Of a stretch of DNA of 64,000 nucleotides, positions 46,010 to 58,209 are shown piece after piece. The DNA lies in assembly GCA_036926295.1 (NCBI GenBank), contig JAVFKF010000004.1, positions 68,901,001-68,965,000 on the forward strand. The letters run 5' to 3'. Made by a program: the position numbers and the translations under genes. Within the stretch, counting starts at the first letter, position 1; each line of letters starts with the position of its first letter. This DNA is from Pachydiplax longipennis. Its lineage: Eukaryota; Arthropoda; Insecta; Odonata; Libellulidae. Below the pieces are notes generated by a model, which was not told where the DNA came from, ran no database searches, and saw only the letters and a list, made by a program, of their open reading frames with translations.

Positions 46010-47471
46010 GTTGATTTCAGTGATACAATAAATTTAGGTTAGGATTATTCTAACCATGGCCTAAAGTCAACTGCATACTGTTTTTCTCATGAGTGATGGA
46101 ACAAAATTTTGTACAATGTACCACATTTTCCACTCTAACACTCAAAAAGGATTACTAAAATAATATAAACTCTTAATTACTTCCATTATATCTCAATGTA
46201 TCATAGCAGCCTTGGCATAAATATATGCTGTATGTAGCTTTTTCCTGCTTAGTGAAATTGATGAGAAACTGCTAGCTCATCTCTTGGATATGTGAGACTG
46301 ATTACGATGTTAATTGTTTCTTAACTGGGATGAGGAGTGAAATCATACCCAAAGTGGATTTTCTTCCGTTCTGAAATATGAAAGGAAAGGAGACTGATTG
46401 CTTTATGGTCTAGAGAGATTGATTGGTTGCTGTCAATCCATTAAGACCCTGAAACATCTGTCATATGTTTATATAAAGGGATGGTTTTTTCAGCATATTG
46501 TGCTAATGCAACATATGAGAGTATCTCACATGAACCAAAGGAAACACCACATATATGTCATGCAATTCTTGTAGACTGTAATTAATAGGCAGTTTCATTT
46601 ACTAATCTGCTCCATCTTGTAAATCTTCATTTCTGGGCCCTCCACTTTTGTCAGTGGTATTTTTACTTCTTCCTCTTGATCGTGCACCTTCCACCAGGTT
46701 TACTTTTGCCTTTTCCCCTTCTTCCAAGTTTCATAACCACTTCCTGCAAAAATTTGGTAATCTTCCATGAAAGCTAAGCAGCAAGACTTTGATGTACATT
46801 TCGTACATGAAATTGCTTACTTGTTTGACCACCTTTAATACTTTTTGAGAGAGGCAGTTACAACCTGAAAGAGACTTCTAGCTCTTGGTCATCACAATAA
46901 TCCAAACAGTTATTTCTTGGTGATGAGGGTTATGGGAGAGAGTACCTATGGAGAGAAAGATGCTTGCATGCATTTCCAAGTACAATCAAACAAAATCACA
47001 GTGATCTGAACACTTGGGGCTTGGTAATGATGGTTAAAAGCATGGGAGAAAAGGACTTTGCACCCAAAGGCAGTTGAACAATGGCTGCATTTCTGAGGTT
47101 CCTGCATTTATAAACCTGTATAAAAATAGTCAGATTTCTGGTAGAGCTGATGATCTAAAAAGCAGAGATTTAGAGGGAGTACTATTTCATCAAACCTTAT
47201 GAGCAGAAGGAAAGAGCGCAATTATATCTTAAAGTTTTGATTGGGTCTTGACAACATTGGCATAGGAATGTTTGTTTTTGGACTACATTTACTGAAATGA
47301 TGAGCAGTTAAAAAAAATCAATGCTACACTCTGATGTATATTCTGTGCATGAAATTGCTTTGTTGTTTGAACATCTCTAATATTTTTTGAGAGAGAGGCA
47401 GTTTTATAACCTGAAAGATATTTCTAGCTCTTGGTCTTCACAATGATCCAAGCAGTTATGGCTTGGTGATG
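46010..47471. repeat. Mosaic of repeated modules
   Basis: 46010-46390 recurs at 48735-49140, 53960-54310 and partly at 51370-51470 (keywords CCTAAATAGTCAACTG, GGATGAGGAGTGA). 46800-46960 recurs at 47330-47471 and 49230-49390 (keywords TGAGAGAGGCAGTT, AGCTCTTGGTC). No coding potential is seen. The modules are diverged, suggesting an old repeat family or tandem duplications. Confidence 0.75.
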
Positions 47472-48375
47472 GTTAATAATAATAATAATAATAATTTATT
47501 TATCAAAGACCATTATACAGGTATAGGTATAGTCAATAGAAAAGTCATAAAAAATCAAATTATATAAGTTTTACATCAATGTTTAAATATTCTTCCACAG
47601 AGTACAAAGGGTTGGCTAAGAGCCATTCCTTGAGGATTTTCTCAAATGTTGGAGTGGTTGTATTACGTGTGTTTGCTGGTAATTTATTGAAGAATTTGAC
47701 ACCAGAGTAGTTTAGGCTACTTGATGTTTTTGCTAGCTGGTGACGGGGCATATCCATGCATTCGGCATGACGAGTATTATATGTGTGAATTGTGGAACGA
47801 GTTTGAAACTTACTTATGTTTTTTTTCATGTAGATGAGGGTGTCAAATACATAACAAGAAAAGACAGTCATAATTTTTAGTTGTCTGAATATTGGTTTAC
47901 AGTGTTCTCTATTGGGAACACCAGTTATTAGTCTAATAGCCTTTTTCTGTAGTAGAAGTAGTTTACAGGCATGAGAAGATTGCCCCCATATTCTAATGCC
48001 ATAAGTAATATGAGGGTGAAAGAAAGCAAAGTATACTGTACGTAAATAAGCAGGAGAGACAGAGTCCTTGAGCCTGCGTATCAGGAATAAAACTCTAGAT
48101 AATTTGCAACACACATTATTAATGTGTTCATTCCAGGTTAGTTTGGGATCAAGGGTAAAACCAAGGAGTTTCACAGTGTCATTATTGGTTATTACCTGGC
48201 TTGTAGAGAAGGTAATGATTTGAGTCTTATTGTCATTGATAACCAGGCCATTAGCACTAAACCAATCTTTAGCTACACCTAAGAAAGACTCTAAGTTGGA
48301 CTGTGCATTGCTAAGAATCCTGTCACAATGGACAAGGGTAGTATCATCAGCATAAAGAATGGATTTGCATGGCAT
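47472..48375 (-). mobile_element. LINE, 5'-truncated: RT C-terminal part, 3' UTR and (ATT)n tail
   Basis: An open frame of 271 codons (48375-47560) starts just before SILYADDTTLV (RT catalytic YADD), then VKLLGFTLDPKLTWNEHI, FAFFHPHITYGIRIWG, LLLQKKAIRLITG and GVKFFNKLPANTR. This is the thumb and C-terminal region of Jockey/CR1-superfamily LINEs. A 3' UTR of about 80 bases ends in (ATT)n at 47472-47493. The ORF is intact as far as it goes, and the 5' end is lost abruptly at 48375 as in target-primed truncation. It is inserted in the 46-49 kb repeat mosaic. Confidence 0.85.
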
Positions 48376-51300
48376 AGAAAATTCAAAATCATTGATTACA
48401 ATGAGAAAAAGTAATGAAAGGGAGAAAGAGACTTTCCTTGCAATGGCAGTTGTTCAGATAACTAAGTGTGGATTTCTGGAGGTCTTGCCTTTTACAATTG
48501 TAAAAAAAATGCCAGATTACTGGTATATAAATGGTACACTACTTCTGTGGTAAAGAAGGACATTACTTGGGTAATAAGAATTTCGTAGGTTCTGATTTTG
48601 ATAGAGTTCAGTAAAATGTTTAAAATAAAATATTTGTATTGATATCTTTCAATTAAAATGTAGATGAGTTGAGAGGGATACCCTAGTTTCAAGCAGCCAT
48701 AATAAACAAGTCCTATTAATTTTTTTATAAGGTGAAAATTTTCAGTGATACAAGTAATTCAGGTTGGGGTTATTCGAAGATATTCTCCTGCATGTGACCT
48801 AAATAGTCAACTGTGTACTCATTCTCTTATGACTGAACAAACAAAATTGTATTAAATGTTACCAAATTTCAGTCATTGGCACTAAAAATAACAAGAGATG
48901 ACATTTTCAATTAGGAATGGATAATTATAAAACAATTTCAACTCACCATTACTTCAGTTATATAACATTGTATCATAAACTTTTCCTTGGCATAAACATA
49001 TTATGTAAATAGCTTTTACATGTGCTGTTTTCATCTGCTCACTTGTTTCTTTTGAAATGTGGCTGATTGGGACATTGCATCGCTTCATGACTGAGATGAG
49101 GAGTGACATCTTACCTAAAGTGGATTTCCCTCAGTTCAGAAATGTGAAACATATGGCAAATGAACTAAAGGCAACACTTTCCACATTTTTCTCATGTAAT
49201 TCTTGGAGACTGAATTAAGAGGCAGTATATAAATTGCTTTGTTGTTTGACCACCTTTATTCTTTTATGAGAGAGGCAGTTTTACCACAGACTTCTTGCTC
49301 TTGGTCATCACAATGACCCAAACAGTTATTCCTTGGTTGTGAGGGTTATGGGAGAAAATACTTATTGAGAGAATGCCTGCTTGCACTCTGAAGTATATTC
49401 AAATGAATTCACTGTTGTGTGCCTGTGGAGAGGAGGATACCTACTTATATGACCTTGGCTGTTGAGTCACCTTAATAAATGCAGTACTAACACTGCTCTA
49501 TTGATGGCCAGTTTAGAGCTGTGGAAAAAAGAGAGAGGCACTCTTATTAGTACAATGTTGAAAATAAGCAATCCTTAACCTGTAATATTCAAAGGTAAGA
49601 GAAAGGAGAACTTTCCTTTGGTGTGGTTCCTCTGCTGCCTGTGACATGGTCGAATGTTTCAGTGAAGCACACAAGTCTCAAAGGGTGCTTAATTTTGATT
49701 CTGGCATATCTATCACATACTTCTGCAGTAATTCTTCTTTCATACTTTTCAGTGCTATTTTCTCTTTCTCCTCGGTGGATGCATTCTTAGATTTTATCAG
49801 ACTGTAATTGTCTTTCAAGTAGACAGACAAATGGTCCATTATTTATTCCCAGGTCTTCATTTTGAGTTTTACCCAGTTCTCTATCAAATTTATTCCAATT
49901 TGCAATAAGTATGTTATGAATGTTTGCATTGTTTGGTCTAAGAATACTAATTACAACAAAATCGACTTTGAAAACCATTTCTTACATGCCTTGAGCATAT
50001 GCTCAAAATATTTCATTCCTAACCTGTTGTCAAAGGAAAAACTCTGATCTTATTTATTTATACCAATTTGAGCAAATGCTTTATCTCCAATTTCAAACTC
50101 AAAGCTTAGGCTCTATCCTCACACTTTTTATTTATAAGACCTAATATTTCATTTATACCTTATCATATAATTCATTTTTATCCTTTGTGCTATGGATGAG
50201 TTTCTTGATTGGGTAGCAGTTGTTGTAACAGATTTTGAAGTCTTTTTGAAATTCTGTTGGTAAGATCTGTGGTAAAGAAAGAACATTTATTGGGTAATAA
50301 GAATTTCGTAGTTTATGATTTTGAAAGAGTTCAGTAGTGTAGTTTAAAATAAAATGTTTGTCTTGATATCTTTCAATTAAAGAGTAGATGAGAGGGATAC
50401 CCCAGTTTCAAAGCGGCCGTAATAAACAAGTCATATAAATTTTTATTAACCAGGAGAAGAAAGAGGCAAATTGACCAATATGTATACCAAATGATTAAGG
50501 CATCAGTTTAAATATTACTTGGTACTGTGAGTCTGCAGGAATAAGATTACTACTTGATGTGGGTTTTCTATGCATATCAAACATGTGATTCCCACCACCC
50601 CTAGTCATTAGTCAAGGAAAGGTAGTTTATAATCTTGTTCAAGTTCATTTGTGAACATTGCACAAACTCTTGTCTTGATATTTTAGTCCTTTGATGCTCT
50701 CAACATCTTGTAAAGATGCTCCTACCCAAAATTTGAGTCATGTGCAATGGTTTGCATTAAAATTTTCGTGGAATAATTAGAAATTATTTCTTACTTTTAC
50801 TGTGAAGACAGACTTCCATCAAATATCACTTTTGAAGATAAATGTAAATATATTATTTCAATATACTTCAGCCTTCCTCCTTTTGAGGGTAACCAGTTTT
50901 GAGATATTGACAGGTACTGGAAAATATAACAGTGGAATACTAAATATTCTACAAGCCATGCTTTGCTGATGAAAACACATCAAGGAGTTACTGTAGGTTC
51001 AATTTCAGCTTACTGGCAATGGATTTCTGTGTATACAGTATTCTTTCTGTCCTTTTTTGTCATTTGCATTGACAGAACTATAACTTTCAGTGAGGAATAT
51101 GATTTTAAAGATGCTCTTAAATGATAGGGTTAAAAAATTAATTACTTGCCTGTTGAAAAATGATAATATTTTAAGGCCACACTTCAAGTTAATTGTATGC
51201 CTCTTTATCGTTTTTGGAAATGTTATGTTGCATAAAATATAGAATTAAATTTTGTTCCACATGTTTTATGAGGAGAAACTTCACCTCTTATAGAAATTTC

Positions 51301-52635
51301 AACATATCTATTGAACTTTTTGCAGAGTTTTCATCTTCTTATTCAGTCACTTTTAAATGAATGAGACTGTAGCGATAATTTTCAGTGATGCAAATAATTC
51401 AGGTTAAGGTTATTCGAAGGTATTCTCCTGCATGTGACCTAAATAGTCAACTGTGTACTCATTCTCTCATGTATAGGTGCTGATGTATATTCTGTACATG
51501 AAATTGCTGTAATTTTTGTTGTACCATCTTTAATATTTTTGGGGATTGGTAGTCTTCCATCATAAGAGTGAAATCTGGCTAGGTTTTCAGTCTTCTGAGT
51601 AGTTGTGGTTTGTAATGATTGTACAGGTACCAGCTGAGAGAGGATACTTACTTTGGTTCCACATGGTAATCTTATACTTCTTTTTCACACCTAATCTACT
51701 CTTGTTTGGTGTATTAGATTTCTTTTCCTATAGTGTAGAAGTAAAGTACAATTTCTTGGATCATTACAAAGAGGGAAATTACCTCAGCTGTTAAGTCACC
51801 TTAATAAATCCCAAATCTTTTTACTACTACTCCTACACTGTGGATAACCAGGTTAGAGTTAGCCAAAAGCTAGTGCTCCATATACACAATTAGCATAGTT
51901 TCAAATACTTCATTCATTTTACTTATCAATGACAATGAGGATTTGGGGAACAACTTGTCCTGCAAGGCACAAAAGAAAATTCATCCCAAGAGGGTGCAAG
52001 GGACCTTTAACATGAAAGCCACATTTTACTCATCCTGATCTTATATAGACTCTAAGAGGTGGGTAGAGTTTCTATATTTACTACAATTATCTGGTGAACT
52101 TGCAAACACCCTTTGGTGGCATGTTCCTGACAGGTTTTTTTTTATCCTTTTGTCCTTGGAAGTTTTTCCTAGGTCTTCATCATTTCATTTAAAAAAAATA
52201 TGATATCTTGACACTACCCAATGAAAGAAGTGTCAGTGCTACATTAACAAGCATTATTTATGTATTGTTGGAGAAGTTCATTGGAAATGCAATTACATTT
52301 AATGTCGAAAGTATAGAATCTTTCATTAATCATGAATTTTAATAAATTTGGTTAACTTACCATTGAATTGCCTAACTTTCTTCATGGCTGTACATTAATT
52401 TTAGAGAATCATTATTTCCCATTTTGTTTTGTACATCAAAGTAGAAGCTATGTCATTTTATGGATTGCATCACCGAATGCTCCTTTATTGGTATCTCATA
52501 GTATATTTTTTCTTTTTTATTTCCTCAAATGCAGTGGTAATTTCTAATATCGCAAAGGTATTTTGTATTAGTTCTGGTATAGCAATTTTTAACATTCCAT
52601 AAATATTCTTTAGGTTCTTCATATTTAATCAACTG
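48376..52635. repeat. Repeat mosaic without genes
   Basis: Besides the module copies at 48735-49140 and 49230-49390, 48541-48715 recurs at 50270-50450 (GGTAATAAGAATTTCGTAG, then GATACCC.AGTTTCAA.C.GCC). 51475-51915 repeats 41510-41990. The remaining stretches hold nothing I can name. Confidence 0.65.
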
Positions 52636-52639
52636 ATTT

Positions 52640-52735
52640 TTTTTCTGTTCCAATCTTGTAGCAATTCTCGTTATCGAACAAGATACCATGGCCCAATTCA
52701 AGGCTGTGACTGCGGCTTGATTGTCACAAAATATA
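52640..52735 (-). pseudogene. LINE RNase H fragment
   Basis: The - strand reads IFCDNQAAVTALN, then VSCSITRIATRLE, resembling the RNase H domain of Jockey/I-type LINEs ([SC]D.QAA..AL). About 30 codons only; it directly abuts Tc1-like copy B. Confidence 0.45.
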
Positions 52736-53455
52736 TCTTAAGATCTTACCTGTTGGAAAATGAAATCATCTGGATAAAGAATCCTTACTGATGGAAGCAT
52801 TATGTGCTTTAACATGTGCACATATTGCTTCCCATCTAAATTCCCTTGTATTTTCCAAATAGTCCCCGGACCTTCGGCACACATCCACCCCCAAACATGT
52901 ACCGAAAATCTTCCACTTCTCCCTCTCTCCTTAACATACAAAGGGTCGAAACGTGTATTTAGCGGACGATAAACTGTTACCGGCCCATCAAAAGATAACG
53001 AAAACGTTTTTTTGTCACTAAAAATCACCTTCATCCAAAAATCAGCATTCTCATTTAAGTATTTCTACGAGAATGCCAATCTGGCAAGTTTGTGAGATGG
53101 TGTTAATATCTCCTTCACTGCCATTCGCCTTCCTTCCAGATCATGGAATAGGAAACTTTTCCACACAGTTTCTGGACATATAGGATACCAAACTGCACAT
53201 CTCGTCTCCACGGCAGTGGTAAACGGATGCGCACGAACATGGTCCACGATGCGTTTATAGTCTTCCTCCGTTGTCTTTCTAGGCCTTCCAGACCCTATCT
53301 TCCAATCTACGGAATGATTTTCCTCTCTTTTTCTTCAACTTCGATATTGTAATGTGGGAGACATTAAACTCCCGTGCTATCTCACAAATGCCTATATTAG
53401 CGGCAAGCATTCCTGCCACTTGGTTTTGACGCCTGGGAGTGAGCTGTGACATCTC
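52736..53455 (-). pseudogene. Tc1-like transposase, copy B, ending at a splice-donor-like GTAAG
   Basis: The - strand starts MSQLTPRRQNQVAGMLAANI (53455) with helix-turn-helix EIAREFNVSHITISKLKKK, then after a small frameshift GRPRKTTEEDYKRIVDHVRA. The DDE core opens VIFSDKKTFSLSFDGPVTVY, VHVWGWMCAEGPG and ends DDFIFQQ, followed immediately by GTAAGATC. In Tc1 transposases the second catalytic Asp follows FQQ directly. Its absence plus the donor-like sequence suggests either an intron or a truncation there. One frameshift and a stop make it inactive. Confidence 0.75.
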
Positions 53456-53639
53456 TCAATCTAACACACACGATCGGCTATTAATGAATAAGAAATTTAA
53501 GAATTCTCTGATTGCTGAATTCAGAGGACCGTCTGGTGCAATTTCTCAGAAAAGGATTAATACCAGGTACCAGTTTTCAGAAACTGTCCATGCACATTTT
53601 GCAGAGAATATCAAGGGGAGTTAAATGCATTATGAAAAG

Positions 53640-53940
53640 AAAGTGAGCAGTGGGGAAGGAACCACTTTTCTATTGAGTGGGCAAAAACACTTTTTAGAAC
53701 ACAGTTTTCACCATGCAAAGCCACTTCACAGTCTGTGGATGGGTTTTTAAGAGTCCAGAGGTTCGTGGGAGGGTCAGGGGAAAACTGTAACCCAAGGTTT
53801 AGAGCTCTCTCTATATCTGAAGGGATGGCACTGCTTGATAAATTTTTAACACGCTCTTGGAAGATATAAGCACTAGTGCATTGTTGATTGTGATTCTGGG
53901 TCTGGGGGGTTTAAAAGGCTCTTCAAGTTTGAAGTTTCTT
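53640..53940 (-). pseudogene. Penelope N-terminal fragment, duplicated copy
   Basis: Homologous to 45700-45968 with small indels; the frame is broken. It is part of the duplication. Confidence 0.6.
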
Positions 53941-54630
53941 GAAAAAGCAAATGCAGTGATTTCAGTGATACAATTAATTCCAGTTTGGTTTATTCTAACT
54001 ATGGCCTAAATAGTCAACTGCGTACTGTTTTTCTTATAAGTGATGGAACAAAATTATGTAAACTGTACCACATTTTCCACTCTAACACTCAAAAAGGATT
54101 ACTAAAATAATATAAACTCTTAATTACTTCCATTATATCACAATGTATCATAGCAGCCTTGGCATAAACATATGATGTATGTAGCTTTTTCCTGCTCAGT
54201 GAAATTGATGATAAACTTTTTGCCTCTGCTCACTTGTCTCTTGGATACGCGAGGCTAATTACGATGTTTATCCTTTCTTAACTGGGATGAGGAGTGAAAA
54301 CATACCCAAAGTGGATTTCCTTCTGTTCCAAAACATGAAAGCAAAGGAGACTGATTGCTTTATGGTCTAGACGGATTGATTGGTTGCTGTCAATCCATTA
54401 AGACCCTGAAAAATCTGTCGGACGTTTATATAAAGGGATGGTTTTTTCAGCATATTGTGCTAATGCAACATACATGAAGATCTCAAATAAACCAAAGGAA
54501 ACACCACATATAAGTTATGCAATTCTTGTAGACTGTTAGCTAATTGGCATTTCATTTACTAATCAGCTCCATCTTGTAAATTTTTATTTCTGGGCCCTCC
54601 ACTTTTGGTCTTCTTACTTCTTCCTCTTGA

Positions 54631-54758
54631 TTATTATTATTATTATTACAAATTTACTACAGATAGGCTATTAGCCAGGTGGCAGTGTCCCTTGCAATAC
54701 AATAACAAATGAAAAAAAATTTTACCAACAACCCTCACATAAGACAAATAGCAAGAGA
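54631..54758 (-). mobile_element. 3' terminus of CR1-B, separated from its body
   Basis: (TTA)n at 54631-54648 is followed by GTTATTGTATTGCAAGGGAC and CACTGCCACCTGGCTAATAG on the - strand. The neighbouring CR1-A 3' end has the same CTGCCACCTG..CAAATGGCC arrangement, so the two are from related CR1 elements. The CR1-B body is at 59073-60296, and CR1-A lies between them. Confidence 0.65.
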
Positions 54759-55203
54759 AATATTTATTTATTTTATTATCAAATTGCTGCAATTTGGCCA
54801 TTTGGTCAGGTGGCAGCGGTGAAGGGGGACCAATCTATATTACATTTAATTGCCTGGCATTCGCCCAAAGACGGGAGGAAAACCCCTCCAAAAACCTCCC
54901 GCAGGCAATGTCAATCACATACTATATATATAAAAATTATGAAATATTACATAAGATATACATTAAGAAAAAAAAAAAGATATTGAAATTCTAAAAGTAT
55001 AACAATGATACATATACACTGATTCATTAATCAAAGCCTAATTCTACTACACATACATATACAATGTGCACACATAATACTATAGAAACATATTAATAAT
55101 TGGTATTGACTGTTAACAATTTTACTAACATCATAGTTACAAAATAATTTATATACAATTCAATTACTATTATACCTATCACATCATTAAATTATATGGA
55201 CAT

Positions 55204-58200
55204 TTAAAAATTACAGTTACTTTTTAGTCTATTTTTAAAAGACTGTACCTTTTTTGGCATTGGAAAGAGGACTTCTCTAGGTAAAGTGTTCCACTCTCTA
55301 ATTCCTCTATTAACAAATGAATATTTCGCTATATCCGTTTTCTGTTCGCATTCTCTTATTTTTAAGCTGTGATCACTACTACCGATATAGCTAGGAAGAT
55401 TAAGCCTGGCATTCAGTTCGCCCCAGCCCTCAGCAGCATTCCATGCTTTGTATATCCCAGCTAATCTAAAGACTTTTGTTCTCGATTCTAAGGATTCCCA
55501 CTTCAAATGAGCTATCATTTTAGTCACACTTTCCGGTTTCTTGTGCTTACCGGTAACGTACCTAGTCGCCTTTCTTTGTACCCCTTCTAGTTTCTTAATA
55601 AGTCCTGTTTCGTGTGGATCCCATACACTCGTTGCATATTCTATAATCGGTCTGACTAGTGATTGGAACGCTCTTTCCTTGACACGTTTCCTGCTCCCTT
55701 TCAGGTTCCTCATTACAAAATGAAGATTCCTATATGCCTTCGCGACGATGTCTTCGACATGCCTTCCCCATTTTAAATTATCGGTTAATTTGACACCTAG
55801 ATATTTGCATTCGGTCACAGTATTGATTTTTTCGTTGTTTAGGGTGTAGCAATGCTGTATTATAGACTTTCTCCTGGAAAACTTGATATGTTTACACTTA
55901 CTAACGTTAATTTCCATCCCATTTACTTTGGTCCACTCGGCTAATTGATTTAAGTCAATTTGAAGGAGTTCGCGATCATGGGTTTCCTCTATACGCCTAT
56001 ATAATATGCAGTCGTCCGCAAATAGTCTGATTTCTGACTTAATTTTTGTTGGAAGGTCGTTCACATAAATAAGGAATAGCAATGGTCCGAGAACGCTACC
56101 CTGAGGAATGCCTGAAGTAATCTCTATCTCTTTAGAGAAAAAATCTCCGATTCTAACTCTCTGTTTTCTATTTTTCAGAAATAGTTGCAACCAATTCGTG
56201 ACCCGATGGTCAATGTTTAAATTACGAATCTTTGCTATAAGTAAGTCGTGAGGTACTTTATCAAATGCTTTTGCTAGGTCGATAACCACCGCATCTAATT
56301 CTTCCCTGATATCCATCGTTTCTGAGATGTCTTGAACGAGTCCTAACAGCTGTGTTTCACATGAGAAACCAGATCTGAATCCGTGTTGCCTCTCGCTCAA
56401 CCAGTCGTTTTCTTTCCAAAATTCTCGGATATGATCTGCTATAATTTTCTCCATTAATTTGCAAACCTGAGACGTAAGGCTAATCGGTCTATAGTTATCT
56501 AACGATGATTTCAGGCCACCTTTGTGAATTGGAATGACGATCGCTTTCGTCCAGTCGCAAGGGATAGAATTATTATTTAGCGTAGCAATAAAAAGAGTTC
56601 TTAGATAGGGAACAATCGCATTGTATCCTAGTTTTATCGCATCACTTGAAATATCGTCTGGACCCTTCGATTTCCTATTTTTTAGTTTTTGGACCTTTCG
56701 CAAGATAATTGAATTTGAAATTTCTAAGTACTTTGGGCAACTTTGCCCTGCAAGAACGTTAACTACCTTCAATGGTTCGTCAACTCCCGGACGGCCTTTG
56801 TTAAAGACTTGTGAGAACCAATTATTAAATACTTCCGCTATGTCCTGATTTTGCGTTAGACTATCACCGTCTGTAGAATTTATGGTGTACACATTATTTC
56901 GATCCCCTTCACGTCTGCGCAAGTACTTATATAATTCGTTAGGATTTCCTGAGTCGAGAGTATTTGTGACGTATACTTCTTCCGCAAGAACTTTTTCTTT
57001 CGTCAGTTCTTTGACTAACTCTTTGTACCTTTCTAAGGATGGTAAGTCTTGATCTTTCCCTTTGTGTGCAACCCTAACTTTCTTTTTCAGTAACCTGATT
57101 TTCCTGGTGTAATATTCAGGATCTGGATTGTTTTTTATGCGCTTCTTCGGAACATACATATTTATTCCCCTGAAAATAATTTCCTTTAGTCCCTGCCACA
57201 TCTCTTCTACCGAACTTCCTTTGCTTGCCCACTCTGAATAGTTTCTACAAAGGTATTCCTGGAATCCAATATTATCTACCTTGCTATACTGGAAAATTTC
57301 AAAATTTTTTGGAGCCGGTGCCCGTTTGGGAGAGTCCCAGTTTATAACAAGTTCAACTGCCTCATGGTCACTTATTCCTGGAATCGTGGTTGTGCCGATT
57401 AATGATTCTAATGGTTTTAGGAGAAAAATATCTAAAATGTTCGATGCTCTGGTGGGGACTTTGACTACCTGAGTTAGACCCCCCTCGTGGATAATGCTAT
57501 TTACGAGCTCTTGAGTTACGCCCCCTCCTACCGCGTTCCCTTCCCAACTGACCGTTGGAAGGTTCAGATCACCTGCGATAATAACGAGGTTATTACTCAT
57601 GATAGTGCATAGGTCGTTAAGGACATCTAACAAATGGAGATCGTCATTTGGCTTTCTATACGCTACTACGACCATGAGTACCCTTTTGTTTGACGGATTT
57701 ACAATTTTAAGCCCAAGCATTTCGCAGTCATCCCTTACCCACTCAAGATTGCTGTGGAACTTATTTGAAACGCACGCAAATATGCCTCCACCTCGTGAGC
57801 CTCGATCCCTTCTATAGACGACAAATCTCGGTGGAAAAACTTCGTTTGAATAAACACCCTCATGCAACCAAGACTCGGTTCCTAAAATAATATCTGGATT
57901 GGACGCATCAATAGGAGACGAAAATGATTCTTTTTTACTATAAATACTTCTACAGTTTACCTGAAGAATCCTCAATCCGCTGCCTTTGTCACAATTTTTT
58001 TTACAATCACACACATTTTCCTCCTTGTCGATTTTTACAATTACTTCCTGGGTTACGTCCGTTGCAATGTTATCGGAGGGTTGGCTCTCTTCTTCTGAAT
58101 TGGAGATTTGGGTTGGGGCATCAAATCTGCAGTCATCATCGTCGGTCTCTCCTGCCCTGCCTCTTAGTTTCCCAGATCCATGGATCTGGTCACTGCATCT

Positions 58201-58209
58201 GCAAAGCAT
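55204..58209 (-). CDS. CR1-A ORF2: endonuclease and reverse transcriptase, 1001 codons
   Basis: The protein nicks target DNA and copies LINE RNA onto it. EEP endonuclease, residues 79-292: LQVNCRSI, TESWL with catalytic Glu 112, AGDLN (214-216) and SDH (280-282). RT, about 505-765: RKSKGPDDI, NYRPISLTS, QHGFRSGFSCETQLL, VVIDLAKAFDKVPH, SGIPQGSVLGPLLFLIYVND and catalytic FADD (730-733). The C-terminal thumb region ends FKNRLKSNCNF. All catalytic residues are present and no stop interrupts, so it is potentially active. The first ATG lies 46 bases inside ORF1 in another frame. Confidence 0.92.
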   Translation of the reverse strand: MLCRCSDQIHGSGKLRGRAGETDDDDCRFDAPTQISNSEEESQPSDNIATDVTQEVIVKIDKEENVCDCKKNCDKGSGLRILQVNCRSIYSKKESFSSPIDASNPDIILGTESWLHEGVYSNEVFPPRFVVYRRDRGSRGGGIFACVSNKFHSNLEWVRDDCEMLGLKIVNPSNKRVLMVVVAYRKPNDDLHLLDVLNDLCTIMSNNLVIIAGDLNLPTVSWEGNAVGGGVTQELVNSIIHEGGLTQVVKVPTRASNILDIFLLKPLESLIGTTTIPGISDHEAVELVINWDSPKRAPAPKNFEIFQYSKVDNIGFQEYLCRNYSEWASKGSSVEEMWQGLKEIIFRGINMYVPKKRIKNNPDPEYYTRKIRLLKKKVRVAHKGKDQDLPSLERYKELVKELTKEKVLAEEVYVTNTLDSGNPNELYKYLRRREGDRNNVYTINSTDGDSLTQNQDIAEVFNNWFSQVFNKGRPGVDEPLKVVNVLAGQSCPKYLEISNSIILRKVQKLKNRKSKGPDDISSDAIKLGYNAIVPYLRTLFIATLNNNSIPCDWTKAIVIPIHKGGLKSSLDNYRPISLTSQVCKLMEKIIADHIREFWKENDWLSERQHGFRSGFSCETQLLGLVQDISETMDIREELDAVVIDLAKAFDKVPHDLLIAKIRNLNIDHRVTNWLQLFLKNRKQRVRIGDFFSKEIEITSGIPQGSVLGPLLFLIYVNDLPTKIKSEIRLFADDCILYRRIEETHDRELLQIDLNQLAEWTKVNGMEINVSKCKHIKFSRRKSIIQHCYTLNNEKINTVTECKYLGVKLTDNLKWGRHVEDIVAKAYRNLHFVMRNLKGSRKRVKERAFQSLVRPIIEYATSVWDPHETGLIKKLEGVQRKATRYVTGKHKKPESVTKMIAHLKWESLESRTKVFRLAGIYKAWNAAEGWGELNARLNLPSYIGSSDHSLKIRECEQKTDIAKYSFVNRGIREWNTLPREVLFPMPKKVQSFKNRLKSNCNF

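Larger units (their letters stand above)
44590..46690. repeat. Segmental duplication, copy A
   Basis: It matches 52728-54630 in the same orientation: the Tc1-like transposase, the flanking Penelope sequence, and about 700 bases beyond. Copy A alone has 45520-45705. Its right part runs unbroken through TTCCTCTTGATCGTGCACC, which in copy B is split by a CR1 tail. Confidence 0.9.
52728..54630. repeat. Segmental duplication, copy B
   Basis: Partner of 44590-46690 in the same orientation. It lacks the 185-base piece at 45520-45705, with a short GGGG/AAGG overlap at the join. Its right end is interrupted at 54631 by the (ATT)n tail of a CR1 element. Confidence 0.9.
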
